A stretch of 64,000 nt of DNA from Trissonchulus latispiculum (GCA_030248195.1 JASAND010000669.1:1-64000), one strand, 5' to 3'. Counted from the first letter of the stretch, positions 11,700-23,984 are shown. A program made the numbers and translations. The notes: generated by a model from the sequence alone, not told the origin.

Positions 11700-14060
11700 C
11701 CAACCCAACCCAATATTATAAAAATGGAGTTAGCAAAACCTGGGGTTCGCTGATGGGGTAAAGGTTAGGTTTAGGGTTAACTTTAACCCAATGTTATAAC
11801 CAAACCTGGGTTTGTAACCCGGGTTAAAATTGGGGTTAAATCCAGCAAATCTCAACCCTCCTCAGTGAGGAGGGTTAGCAGTTAACCGGGATGAGTTTGG
11901 ATGAAAAAACTATTTTAGAAATTTTGGAAAATTAAATGGAATACTTTTTTCCTATTGCTTTTCTTCGTGGTGGCATTTTCTGAATTTCATTTTTACTTCA
12001 AATTTATCATTTCCAGCTTTCATGAAAAGGGTTCAAAAATGAAGATTTGGGTTAAAAATGGGGTTAATCCCAAAAATAACCGGGTAAAATCCTTGCTAGC
12101 TGAGTTAGCTGAATGCATGAGCTAATTGGGGTTTACTCATAGGATAACCGGGTTAACTTAACCTAACCCGAAAATGCTTTATAAATTAACCTAGCCGAAA
12201 AATTTCGGGGTTAACCTCAAAATGGACTTTGCCTTAGCCCCATTTTATAACATCGGCCCCCTGGGGCCGATGTTATAAAAATGGGGGTAAGGCTAACCTG
12301 GGTTTAGCCCATTTTGGGGTTAACCCCGAAATTTTGGGGTTAGGTTAACTCTTAGGGTTAACCCTGTGTTATAAAGCATTTTTAGGGTTAGGTTAACTTA
12401 ACCCTGTTATCAAGAGTGCATAATTGCACTATATATAAGAAGAAGAGTAAGCCACTAGAGGGCTCCTCTTCTTGACATTGCGTAACGGTGCTCCGACCAC
12501 AATACGCGAATGTTCCCCCGTTTGGTGGGGGGGTAGCTCTTTTCGACAAAGCATACCCCCCCTCCGTTTGGTGGGGGGGGTAGCAGAAAAGAGGTCCCCG
12601 TTTGGTGGGGGGGTAGCCAACAGCCAATCAGATTGCAGAGACCCCCTCCCCGTTTGGTGGGGGGTAGAGCAGAGGATTACGGTAGTTTTTGTTCTATTGG
12701 AAAATGGGTCCCCATTTGGTGGGGGGGGTAGCAGAGAGGGTCCCCGTTTGGTGGGGGGGTATGCAAAAGGGGTCCCCGTTTGGTGGGGGGGTAAAAGGGG
12801 CTCCCCCGTTTGGGGGGGGGGGGGGGTCGCCAACAGCCAATCAGATTCAGCCAATCTTAGCCTGACTTGGCGACCCCCCCCCAAACGGGGACCCTATTCT
12901 GCCTACCCCCCCACCAAACGGGGACCCCTTTTGCATACCCCCCCACCAAACGGGGACCCTTTTTGCATACCCCCCCACCAAACGGGGAGGGGGTATGCTT
13001 GTCGACCCCCCCACCAAACGGGGGAACATTCGCGTATTGTGGTCGGAGCACCGTTACGCAATGCCAAGAAGAGAAGCCCTCTAGTGGCTTACTCTTCTTC
13101 TATAATATAAAGGAATTAATTATGGACTCTTGCTGTTATCCCTAGAGTTAACACCATTTTTAACTCCAAACAGCTCTAGGAAGCAGCGGAGCCAGCTGCC
13201 AAGGATTTAACCGGGTTATTTTTTAGGTTAACCCCATTTCTAACCCCAACCTTCAGTTTTCAGCCCTTTTCATAAAAAAACTGCAAATAATAAATTTGTA
13301 GTAAAAATGAAGTTTTAAAAAGTCCACTACGAAGAAAAGCAATGTGAAAAATGTGTTTTCATCGTCAAAAGCAAGTTTTCAAAAAATATCCATTAGTTTT
13401 TATCCAAAACCTAATCCGGGTTAACTTCTATCCCTCCTCACAGAGGAGGGTTGAGATTTGCTTGATTTAACCCCGATTTTAACCTGGGTTTGAAACCCAG
13501 GCTTTGTTATAACATTGGGTTAAGCCTTAACCCTAACTCTAACCCTAACCCCTCCAGCGAAACCCGGGTTTCGCTAACCCCGTTTTTATACTATTGGGTT
13601 AGGGTTGATAAACCGGTTTCTAACCCGGGTAAGGGATTTAACCGGTTTCAATGGCTTTATAACACCGGCCCCTGGGGCCGATGTTATAAAAATGGGGTTA
13701 AGGCTAACCCGGGTTAAGTCCGTTTTGGGGTTAACGCCGAAATTTTTGGGTTAGGTTAACCCTTGGGGTTAACCCTGTATTATAAAGCATTTTTCGGGTT
13801 AGGTTAAGTTAACCCGGTTATCCTATGAGTTAACACCGATTTTAACCGCAATTAGCTCATGCAATCAGCTATCAGCTAGCAAGGATTTAACCCGGTTATT
13901 CTTGGGGTTAACCCTAAACCTAACTCTAACCCCATTAGCGAAACCCGGGTTTTGCTGACCCCATTTTTATAACATTGGGTTAGGGTTGATAACCCGGTTT
14001 CTAACCCGGGTTAGCGATTTAACCGGGTTAAATCGCTTTATAACATCGGTCCCTGGAGTC
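11700..14060. repeat. GGTTAACC-rich nested MITE array
   Basis: Both sides of the inserted fold-back element at 12411-13132 consist of degenerate GGGTTA/TAACCC motifs. They are punctuated by the near-palindromic junction GGCCCCTGGGGCCGATG followed by TTATAAA, seen near 12260, 13668 and, in part, 14045. The array looks like head-to-head MITE copies of one family. It has no protein-coding gene. Confidence 0.6.
12411..13132. mobile_element. Fold-back element, CAAGAGT family, copy 2, with internal minisatellite
   Basis: It starts CAAGAGTGCATAATT, ends with ACTCTTG, and is flanked by the perfect 7-bp repeat CTGTTAT (12404-12410, 13133-13139). The outer arms of about 110 bp are inverted copies. The centre holds a dozen or so units of CCCCGTTTGGTGGGGGGGT in one arm and the complement in the other. 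Long apparent ORFs across it (up to 212 codons) are translations of the minisatellite, not genes. Confidence 0.8.
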
Positions 14061-14424
14061 TGTGATCAGGTGTAATGCCTGATGAAGGGAATTATCTCCT
14101 TCCCACAGATGTAGTCAACACTCGAATTTTCCTTTTTACGACTCTCATTTCGGACACAACACTGCTAACTCCCATAGAATTCTGTAGGTTGGATTTCTCA
14201 TCCAGGACAACTCTGCGTAACCAGTTACTTTCTTACCCTTATTATGGCGTAAACAATAAAGCATAAATTATAAATAAACATAAAGCATAAACGCTAAACT
14301 GGATGAGGTATGTACGCAAAGCATAGGTGTAAAGTGTAAAGTCTTTTAGGCATAGCACATCATGAAGCCCAGAACATTCTTTTTTCTTATTTAAAAAATC
14401 CCCCCCCCAAACAGCGGTCATAGC

Positions 14425-15659
14425 TAGGGTTGTGCCAGGGCCGTGAAGCGGGCTTCGGGCTCGGGCCGGGCTCGGGCTCGGGCCGGCCCGATACCGGCCC
14501 GGCCCGAGTTTTTTATGAGACGGCCCCGCCCGAGCCCGGCCCGAGTTCTCTGTTGAGCCTGGCCCTACTATGGCCGCTCGGGCCGTTCTGGCGACTCGGG
14601 CCGTTCGGGCCGCTCGGGCCACTCGGGCCGCTCGGGCCTATCGGGCTTTCCGGGCTATTTGAGTAGTTTGTCATTACTGAAAAGTATTGATTTTTTTGTT
14701 GTGACTTGTGGCGTGGCTTCCTTTGTTCACACACTGTTGTCTTCTTCGGTGCTTATACACGCAATACCCATACATAACATACATACATACATACATATCT
14801 GAATTGATGCATTTGATGCAAACTATATATACACAAGTTTAGAACATAATTCTACTATCCAAATTAGCAAGCAGATTGCGAAATGCTAAACTTTATACAG
14901 GTTTTCTCTACCTGCATTCTGCAAAAAGTTATGGATTAGTTAGCGGTAAATTGTCTTCAGAAGTAACTATTTCAGTACTCTGCTACGGGCAGACAAACCC
15001 TGGTCTGGTACAAGGAAGCTAACAAGTAAAGCTTTGCCAACTTCCCACTTTTTAGTCAGTGGTCAATTATGTGTTTAAATTTGCTACATATAAGCTGTGT
15101 GATGATTTATTTTTATTCTTTTTTTGGATGATTCAATACTTAACCGAAAATCTTACTTACAATTTACAAGATACATAAACTTTATAGCTCCAGTATGTGG
15201 TCACAAATTAATGCTCAGAGCATTATCTGAAAATTATGAAATGAAAGCTTCTAACAATAGCTAATGTTGCACTGAAGTTGTTACAGCTAATCAAACCATG
15301 AAATTTCATTTTGTGTTTACCGATGCGTAATAGGTAATAAAATTGCTCGGCAAACTGGATGTGATTTGAGCCATTTTTGGGCCTCTCCGCACCTGTCGGG
15401 CTATATTTGGGCCGCTTGGGCTGCTCGGGCCGCACTCGGGCCGCTCGGGCCGCACTCGGGCCGTTCGGGCTCTTCGGGCCGCTCGGGCTCCTCGGGCCGC
15501 TCGGGCCGTGAATCGGGCTTCGGGCTCGGGCCGTGAATCGGGGCTCGGGGCTGCGGGCCGGGCGCGGGCGGGGCCCGCCCGGCCCGAAGCCCGGCCCGAG
15601 GAGGTTGGTTGGCCCGAGCCCGAGCCCGGCCCGAGAATTTTCTTAACGGCACAACCCTA
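14425..15659. mobile_element. hAT-like MITE with GC-rich tandem interior
   Basis: The inverted ends TAGGGTTGTGCC and complement are flanked by the perfect 8-bp duplication GTCATAGC (14417-14424, 15660-15667), the hAT hallmark. Next to each end lie runs of CTCGGGCCG-type repeats (14450-14655 and 15385-15640); between them is AT-rich unique DNA with a CATA microsatellite near 14775. Apparent GPSGPSG ORFs come from the repeat. No transposase is present. Confidence 0.8.
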
Positions 15660-15899
15660 GTCATAGCTATATCGTGTTTATCTTAGCCTAAATCCATTTC
15701 CTTCGAAATTTGATTCAGTATAGCAGCTGCAATTTTATTCATTTATCAACATTTAACAATAAAATAAACCAAGAGAAACAGGCATGTGCGAGGTCTGCGA
15801 AAAACCGGATTTTCCGGGTTTTGTTCCGAAAGATGCTTTTTTTGTGGTTCTACTCTACTATTAACACGTAGAGTCCTTAAGAGCTCAAGGCCATAACAC

Positions 15900-16331
15900 T
15901 AGTGTTTGAGGCCGGCCGGGGTTTCACCGGCCGGCTGCCGGCCGGCCGCCGGCCGGACGATCGCCGGCCGGCCCGGCCGCACCCATCGGCCGGCGGCCGG
16001 TGAGCCCCTTACGCCGGCGGGCGCCCGGCCGCCCGGCCGGCTACCGGCCTAGAGCAGTTTGCAGTGCAGTTATTATAACTGCTAAGATATTTATTTTCGG
16101 ATATTATCTTAGAAAAATAGCACAGCATAGCATAAGAAATTAGCAAAACTAGATTTGGAGTCCATTTTAAGCTTAGTTGCTCTGTTTTGTAAATTTCTGA
16201 TTGGTGATATGTATCCCAGCCGGCGGCCGGCCGGCCGGCCGGTCGGCCGTTAGCCGGCCGGCCGCACCGGCGAGCAAAAGTCGTCGGCCGGCGCCCGCCG
16301 CCCGGCTGCAGCCGGCCGGCCTCAAACACTA
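15900..16331. mobile_element. hAT-like MITE, GGCCGGCC-rich
   Basis: The inverted ends TAGTGTTTGAGGCCGGCC and complement are flanked by the perfect 8-bp duplication CATAACAC (15892-15899, 16332-16339). About 130 bp at each end is CCGGCCGG-rich; the middle is AT-rich. A 55-bp relative lies at 59-113. Confidence 0.8.
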
Positions 16332-16647
16332 CATAACACCCTCATACCCGCGTTTACCCCATTTTCTCGCTATAAGTGTACATCTAAGGCAAGGTTGAAT
16401 GGACGATGGCTTGAATGTAGTTTGAATGTAAATGTAGTTTGAAATAAGCTTCATGCAATCACAGAAAAATAGAAAAACAAAAGTCCAGAAATAACATGTA
16501 AACTGCTACTGTAGGTGTAAGTATTGCTTTATTTTTGTAATTTCAAAAAAACCAAATTCCAACACCCCACAGATGACTAGATGATCAAAATATTGATTAA
16601 ACTTTTGTGATTGATTAATAGCTATTTGTCTAAATGATTTGCACAGT

Positions 16648-18145
16648 TTAGTCTTCTGTCTCCCAGCTCAGTTTCAGTCTCAGTTCCAAGTCCAACTCCC
16701 CATGTTTCCCCGCCGGTTTTTCTGTCGATTCTGAAGTCGAAGCTTCAGTTGATGCAAACGTGGTGGTTGGAGTAGACTTAATTCCAGCAGAAGTTTCTGT
16801 TGTAGTCAGCTCAGAACACAATCGATTATTGACAATCTGTAATTTTTTCGGAACTTTCGAATTAAAAGTGATACAATCGTTGGGATTAGCATTGCAGGAA
16901 TAACTGAATTTGATCTGTTTCACGTTATTCATCAAGGCAAAGATGTAGGTAAATGTTAACTGACAGTTGTCGTGGAAGTTGATCACTGAGTATTTTTCTA
17001 GATTTCCAGGAAGCACACCTGGGGGAAATTTTCCATCAAGATCTCGGGGACAATCAATCAGACCGAAGTTTTCATCGCAGTCGCACTTGTCGAAACACGC
17101 AACTCGTTGTGGATTGGCTGAAACAAGTATTAGTGAGTCTTCAGTCAGACTCAGTTCTAACAAGAGTACATAGTATCAAAGAGTAAAAGTGACAGTACAT
17201 TTATTGATTTATTGATTACTTTAATCAGTAAACGTTGTAATAACAGGTGTAGCATAAACTTCTTAGTTTTTGCTCAAATATTTATTATATTCTAATTATT
17301 GACTTCTAATGGACTGAGAATTAGAATTAATTAACATCGCGTCTTTATGAAAGTAAAGTTTCTGTCAACATAAACTCGGCCCCTTCTTGTGTTGTATTCT
17401 AAGCGTTTCAAAAACTAAACAAGCGAACTATGTACCATATTACTACCTGATATCTCTTCTGTACTTAAATCAAATCCAAGCGTTGATTCCGACATCATAG
17501 ATGTCGTAGGTTTTATAGTAGTTGAAGTGGACGTTTCCACAGAACCAATAGTGGTATGGTCCGAACATAATCGATTATTGATTATCTTCAGACTCAATGA
17601 AACTCGGGATTCAAGGTTGACACATGCCGTAGAATTTGAATCGCACACAGTATTAAAGTATATCTCCTGCAGTCCTGTTAGCCGTGCAAAACTTTCCATT
17701 ATTCGTAGGTGGCAATTTGAGAAAAAGTTTATTTCGGAATACTGTTCCGGATTTGGGGGAAAAGGACCGGAAGGAAAAACACCACCAAACTCTGACTGGC
17801 AACCAATTCGTTTCAGGGACGGATCACAGATGCAGTCCTTGAAGCAGCTGAATGACTGGCCGCCGGCTAAAACCGCAAAGTTGACCGTCCTGGTAAATCT
17901 AAGCAGCTGTTACCTGCGCTCTGCTAACTTGTTCCAGGCAATATGGTTTTGCATGATTAAAGGAAAATTTTGCTAACTAATTAGTCTTCAATTTGAAGTT
18001 TACATGAATTTTATTTTTTCGTGTTTGCAAAAACTTAGTGTGTTGCTAGGGGATCTTTTCTGTGGTATATACATATTCAGAATTAAGGAGTCGACTTACC
18101 TAAACTTGCAAGAGAAATTAGTATAACCAAAACTCCGGTATACAT
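16648..18145 (-). CDS. Secreted protein with two Cys-rich repeats and Thr/Ser-rich linkers
   Basis: I assembled three exons: 18145-18100 (signal peptide, MYTGVLVILISLASL), 17866-17447 and 17117-16648, all with GT-AG junctions. They give 311 residues. Exons 2 and 3 each encode one copy of the same domain: a CFxxCxCD start, a conserved PPxPxxxxxYSxINF stretch, an xNCxL segment, and an xxxNNRLCS end. Each is followed by a mucin-like Thr/Ser-rich tail. All introns are phase 1, so exon 2 is a symmetrical 1-1 module that fits tandem exon duplication. The CxC-rich N-terminal part loosely recalls an LRR N-terminal cap, but I do not recognise the family. It is probably extracellular. Confidence 0.8.
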
Positions 18146-18900
18146 TGCTTCCGTTGCTATAACTAAAATTGTTAGTGGAAAAGTGGCTTCCAATGACAGA
18201 TGGTTTGGTGCAAACAGTTTCAGACGAAAGCTTAGTTTAAACTAAATGCTGATAATGTACTGTTAGTTAGGTATATTACGTAAGCGTGCACTTTCAGTGT
18301 TACAGATATTGGGTGGTTTATGTTCACACAGTTCAAACAATTTCATACTTTGTGTTCAGCACTTCAGCAGGAAATATGAATAATAGAATGTTATAAATGA
18401 TATGAAATTTGCTGCAATATTATTGTAGGTGTTGTATGTACAGCATGTATGTAGTATGTAGGAACACATGATACATTCATTTGATACTGATTTCTACTGC
18501 AACCCCGTTTCCTTATATTAATGTCCGAGTTCCCAAATCCTTAAACCAAAGTGTTTCACTTCAATATCATTTCTCATCATCGTCATGTTTTTCTAATTTC
18601 AATTTTCAATGTTTCTAAAGAAACTTGGAGTAGGAGAATAAATTAGCTTTATTTATTTCGATCGTGTACAAAAACCCAATTTATGTTTAAGAGTGGTTCT
18701 TTGATTTTCTCCAGCAAGAATCAGAAACTGTTCAAATATAATGTTTCTGTTGTTAAGTGTCATACCTAATTATATAATCGGAAAAATTCCATCAGGTTTA
18801 AATATTTACTGGATCTGCACACACAATAAAGTACATAAAATTAATTATAAAATGACTACAAAACCAGGCAGCTTTCAATCAATTTCATTTAAATAGGAAG
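18146..18900. other. Upstream region of the secreted-protein gene
   Basis: AT-rich intergenic DNA with no exon, repeat border or RNA gene that I can support. It should contain the minus-strand promoter of the gene ending at 18145, but no clear TATA box stands out. Confidence 0.3.
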
Positions 18901-18904
18901 TTAT

Positions 18905-19020
18905 TCGTACGCTGTCACGGTGCAAATCTTCCTCGGGAAGATTTGCACCGCTGCAGTTCTTCCCCCCGGAAGTTTTGCACCGGTGCAAATCTTCCCCCGG
19001 GGGGAAGATTTGCACCGGCA
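18905..19020. repeat. Palindromic minisatellite, locus 1
   Basis: Alternating inverted units of GGTGCAAATCTTCC and GGAAGATTTGCACC are joined by CCCCCGG/CCGG blocks. The same unit occurs at 21094-21256. The arrangement forms serial hairpins. Confidence 0.65.
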
Positions 19021-19399
19021 GAATTTTTATAGTTATTAACAATAATAACTGCAACCTAGGTCTTAGCTAAGCTCTGGCTTATAGTTTCGAAATTGTAAAA
19101 TGCAGCTTAATCGAAACATAACCTGAAACAACGCGATGTCCGATGATGCTTCTTTAAACTTTAGCTTTCACATTTGAGGGCAAATGGACTTTTCGACTGG
19201 TATGATGTAGCTAAGCTAGCATAACAAAATTACAATTCACAGGTTTCTCAATAAATAAAATTAATTGATTAAAATTGACCAGTGCTTTGCAGTTTGTTAT
19301 AACTCCATGAATGAACTTCTTCTTCTTTACAGATACATTTACATTTACAGATTCTTCTTTACAGTTATTTGTGAATTTACTTTCATTTATCTGTATAAA

Positions 19400-20022
19400 C
19401 AAGAGTTTATAGTAGCAAGAGTGGGAAGCTTGGCCCTTCCTAATGGAAATGGCCTGCGAGATGCTCGGCACATTAAGGCCGAAATCTCGGGGGGGGGGTA
19501 CCACTTACCATTGTTCAGCATGTGTTTATATGCGTTTGAACTAAAACGCATGTGATTGACTAATCGCCTACCTTATGTCAAATTTCGTGTATAAGCGGAT
19601 CTCCCCCCCGATATCTCGGGGGGGGGGGGGTCCCGCTTAGCGTTGCTAAGCGTGTGTCTATATGCAGTCGACCTGAAAAGCATCAGCTACCGATTACTGA
19701 TGAGGATTTCGGTAGCTTAGCTAATCAAATACATTTCAGTTCACTCGCATATAAACACACGCTTAACAACGCTATGCGGGACCCCCACCCCCTGAGATCT
19801 CGGGGGGTCCACTTATACACATAATTTTGACATGAGGTAAGCGATTAGCCAATCAGATGCGCTTTAGTTCAAACGCATATAAACACATGCTGAACAATGG
19901 TAAGTGGGGACCCCCCCGAGATTTTGGCCTTAATCGGCCAGGCATCTCGCAGGCCATTTCCATTAGGAAAGGCTAAGCTTCCCACTCTTGGTATTATATA
20001 CTCTTGGTATTATAAACTCTTG
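19400..20022. mobile_element. Fold-back element, CAAGAGT family, copy 3
   Basis: It starts CAAGAGTTTATA, ends TATAAACTCTTG, and is flanked by the perfect 7-bp repeat GTATAAA (19393-19399, 20023-20029). It is almost entirely a long palindrome, with G-runs after CTCGG in each arm and subterminal motifs shared with copy 1 (CGCCTACCTTATGTCA, AACTAAAACGCAT). It has no coding sequence. Confidence 0.8.
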
Positions 20023-20029
20023 GTATAAA

Positions 20030-21090
20030 CAAGAGTGTATAAACTATGAATTTATCAATGTCAATCAAACAATGTTTGAGCTAAAATTAACATTGAAGTT
20101 TTAACTATTTCAACTTGAGTAACTCGTGTAACTCGTCAGAACTAGGATTTATACTCTTTAGCTCTTTACTTAAAAATCCTGTTGCACTTAACTCCTTAAA
20201 CTCCTCTATAAGGAATAATAATTGGTTAAGAAAACTAGGAAAATGTTTGGAAGAACTAGGATTAAACTTTACCCCCCCAAAGCCCTACATAATTGCACTT
20301 TATCACCCCCCCCCCAACTGGAAGACGTCTAGAAATAAAGGCAAATTCAAGGTTAATTCGAAAATTTTTTAATATTTTAATCAATTTTAAGTTTTAACAA
20401 CCTGTCTATTATTATTATCTTAAATATTTGGTGAGAATGTGATTGTGCGCACTTTCAATCAATTTTTTAAAAGTTTTAAAATTAAATTCTTTATGTTCAG
20501 GGGCAGACAAACGGGATTCAAAAGGTTTGCCACCATTTTTGCTCAAATGTTGGTTCCAGGGGTTTCAGAAGCGTTGAACACGAATCTGAGATTAATTTTT
20601 GTACAGCTTTTCGTGTTAGCTCAATCTAACAACTTCATCTTACAATATATAAGCTAACGAAAAGCCGAATTGAAAAATGAATTTGGATGCATGGTAAACC
20701 AAACACGTCTACGAATGTTCTGAATATATACACGTGTTCCCAAATGAACTTTGTCCCCCTCCAAAGGGGTAGACGAGGATAATGTTCAATTGATCCTAGC
20801 CAGGTTTCTATCATTTAACGTTATACCTAAAATTCAAATGCAAGATACAGGTTATTTCGGTTTAATTTGTTGAATTTAATTCATAATTCGACACAATTTT
20901 GCCTTAGTTTTATTACAATTCAGTTTAATATTTAAGACTGCCAAAACGACAGGTTTAATGACGAGTTAAATTATTACTTCATCTATTAAGTGACTGGTGA
21001 CAAGTGACTGGGGAAAAACGTAGAATTGTTAGAATTAATCTTAAATAGTTACCAAAACTTTTGAATCATGTGTTGCTAACTTCACGGTCG
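20030..21090. other. Gene-free stretch with one repeat fragment
   Basis: No gene is supported. At about 20540-20665 there is sequence related to the arms of the palindrome at 34908-35505 (GAACACGAATC followed by CAGCTTTTCG), so a fragment of that family lies here. The short ORFs lack recognisable domains. Confidence 0.4.
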
Positions 21091-21093
21091 CTC

Positions 21094-21256
21094 TGGCAGG
21101 TTCTGCAAATCTTCCCCCGGGGAAAGTTTTGCACCGGTGCAAAATTTCCGGGGGGAAGATTTGCAGCGGTACAAAATTTCCGGGGAGAAGATTTGCACCG
21201 GTGCAAAACTTCCGGGGGGAAGATTTGCACGGGGGAAGATTTGCACCGTGACAACG
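21094..21256. repeat. Palindromic minisatellite, locus 2
   Basis: Six or more alternating copies of TTTGCACCGGTGCAAA, GGGGGGAAGATTTGCAC and AAACTTCCGGGG motifs match those at 18905-19020. ORFs through it on both strands reflect the repeat. Confidence 0.65.
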
Positions 21257-21903
21257 CCACAGATATTCCTACTCTTCCTTAGCTAGGACCGAGTATGAAA
21301 TCACCATGGCCAAAAACGTCATTCGAAAATACCATGATCACGAATCCCTCTTCATCGAAGAGCTGAGTCTTGACATGAAGACCACTTTTATAATTACCTA
21401 AGCCGCCAAAACGTACGAAAATTGAGATTCAAAAGGGTCAAAAATGGTTAAAATAGACCAAAATGATCAGAAATCGGAACTTCTCTAAATATAGTCAATA
21501 TGGTATTCTAATGAGAGCTATCGACTACAGGAATCAGACTATACTGGGTCACCACAGAGGTGCCTATTTTAGAAGATATCGCCCACACATAAAAAGAAAA
21601 AGCAGCGGCAACCCATTCTCGCTACTTCGCTAGTTATTATTATTCCGGATTCTTGTCCACCCTCTAACTTTTGATAGGGTTGACCGATCCGGCTGAAATT
21701 TTCAGTGAGAGATGGGGGTTACCTAAAGTGTTGCCGGAAGCGTGGGTCGATCGATATTTCCCGGATTCCGGGAATAGCGAATCGCGGACTTTTTTTAAAT
21801 GTTAAGGGGGAACCAAGGGAAACGTACTGATTGATTCCCCAAAAACGACACCTCAAATAGAGCAGAAGGGATTCTGTCCAGGTTTTCCTGACCTCTGAAT
21901 AAG

Positions 21904-23371
21904 TTGCGGTACTCAGATCTGCGAGCCAGCCAATACCGGTCGAAAAGTGTGAATTTAAAACTGATGACAAAACAACTACTAGACTGTTTTCCTTTACTGA
22001 AGCTGTCGCAGGCTGACAATGACATGCGATTTATACTCAACGCTTTTGATGTCTTCAGCATTAACAGTCGCTTACTGTATCAGTGTGCCCCAAATGGTAC
22101 TCTTTTGATTACTGATGGATTTTTATCTCGCCTAAAGGCGAGATAGTTGTTGTCGAATCTGGGTCTGATCGAACTGTGTGAAATTTATGCTTAAAATTCT
22201 GCCTATTCTTAGCACTCCACTCATTCCTTATTTTGTTTTTCCAGGAGGGGCCTTTGTTTGAATGTGTTCAGCTTTACACGTTTTGAGCTGTACTAAATTT
22301 TAGTTAAATTAATCTAGCAAAATGGTAGTCAAGATTTAAATTTTTTACTCAAGCTTCCTGCATGGGTGACTGGCATAAATCACTTGTTCGGTTGTCTGAT
22401 TTTGTGCGATTCATGGACATGTCCTGACTGTGGTTATCCTATGTCGGACAAAGGGTATCAACGCTGGGAATCCTTCTATACCGCAATTGCTTCTGCAAGT
22501 ACCCGATTTAGTCCGATTTGTCTTGCCTATCTAAAGATAATCCAACCAATTATTGGGCTGGTGTCAAAACGATCCTAATGGATATACTTTGTAACTGGTG
22601 AACTTTTACAGTAATCAAAATCGATCGACAGTCTCATTTTCGCAGGAACGTTTGCGGCACTTGATGCACGTATATGGACAATTTATTACAAGGTTTATCA
22701 AGAGTTGCCTGCATTTTGATGACTTGTTATGATAGGAAAAACTTTAGAAGATCACGATAAAAATTAAGAAACTGTATTTCAGCGATTTTTGAAGGCTAAC
22801 TGACGCCTCGGGTTAGAAAATTCGAGTTTCGAAAATGGAAGTGACTTAATTAAAAAAAATTGGATGTTAGTGGTATGGTTAAAAAGGGGAAATATTAAAG
22901 AGAAGCTAAGGAGGGGATTTGTTACTTTACTGTAGACACATAGCAATTGTTCTTTAGCTAGAACTCTAAGCTAATTACCAAATAACACGTTTGCGGCACT
23001 TGACGCAGATTTGCTGCTGCGATTTGTTTGTCACGCTCAGCTTTTCTGTTCCTTGTGCTCTCAGTTTGCATCAACTCATGCTCTGCTCAGCCGCTGCTGT
23101 TGCCATGGGAATGTGGAAACATACCATGGGAATTCCTAGAATTTTTATAGCCATATTTATGGAAACCTTTCATTGCCCTGGTATTAGTTATGAAGGTGAT
23201 ATTGGACGTCTATCTTTGGTGCGCTGTGTGGGAACTAGGAACCCTCATGTGGACCTGGCTCGGTCTACCCCAGATTGTAGTTCTGGCTGTTTGGTACCTG
23301 ATATGGCGCATTTAACCAGAGACTTCGTGTCCTTGTTTGAAACTGCTACGAGTGATACTAAATCGAAATAG
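21904..23371 (+). pseudogene. Decayed copy of the SET/MYND (SMYD-like) gene
   Basis: Three collinear fragments match the gene at 5199-6750. At 21909-22130 is the region before the SET core (YSDLR, then LDCFPLL and LLITDGFL). At 22405-22578 is the post-SET region (CPDCGYPMSDK, IIQPII). At 23040-23371 is the C-terminus (LCSAAAVAM, YEGDIGRLSLVRC, TRDFVSLFE). The MYND finger, the SET core and the linking sequence are missing, and non-homologous DNA with stops separates the fragments. The C-terminal block keeps a normal stop. Duplicated and then decayed is the simplest reading; a fast-evolving gene with introns is less likely because the SET core is absent. Confidence 0.75.
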
Positions 23372-23479
23372 TTAATAGTCTCCTGAGTTCTGCAACCATA
23401 TGTTAATGTTCCGGGCCTATACCAAGATAAAAGTCACTTTTTGATGCGTTCTGTTCTACCTACCACTTGATTTTCTTGA

Positions 23480-23740
23480 AGCTTTTATTTTCAGGGAGGT
23501 TCTGGGGTTCTGGGTGTTCTTAATTTTTTGTAGAGATTTGATCTATAACTATGTTTAGTTTCATTTTTGATGGGAGTTCTCGGGGTTCTTGGGGTTCTTA
23601 ACTTTTCAAGAGATTTGATCCGTGACTACATATATTTAGTTTCAAATTTTTGATGGGGGTTTCTGGGGTTCAGGGGGCTCTGAAATTTATTCAGGAGATT
23701 TGATCCTCTACTGAATAGTTTTAATTGTTTGCTGGAGGCT
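23480..23740 (+). repeat. Imperfect tandem repeat with ggggttctt units
   Basis: Three imperfect copies of an ~85-bp unit contain GGGGTTCTTAATTTTT-like sequence followed by GAGATTTGATC and TTTAGTTTCA. One related copy lies near 4308-4385. So the unit sits upstream of the intact SMYD gene and downstream of its decayed copy. Confidence 0.5.
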
Positions 23741-23984
23741 CTGAGGATTCTCTAGTCCGGGTGTACCGAAAAGTGTGTGCGTTGTCAGTACTTAATATCT
23801 GTACTTGTTCTTGTCGTCAGCTTTCGATTGATACCCGTATTGTGGATATTGGATGTTTCATACACACAAATTTCAGTCTAAATTTATGAGAAAAGCCAGG
23901 AGGATCCCCCCAGTATACCCTGGTTAATGCTACAAACTTGATGACTGAGATACATGTAAACATGGGTTAACGCGTCCAAGCCCC

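Noticed and set aside
12500..13030. CRISPR-like regular repeats
   Set aside because: Units are in opposite orientation in the two arms with no unique spacers of constant length, and this is an animal genome.
12429..13110. Long overlapping ORFs (up to 212 codons) on both strands
   Set aside because: They are translations of the inverted minisatellite in a fold-back element, with low-complexity Pro/Gly repeats.
14242..14734. Collagen-like GPSGPSG ORFs
   Set aside because: They arise from the GGGCCGCTC tandem array at the end of a hAT-like MITE.
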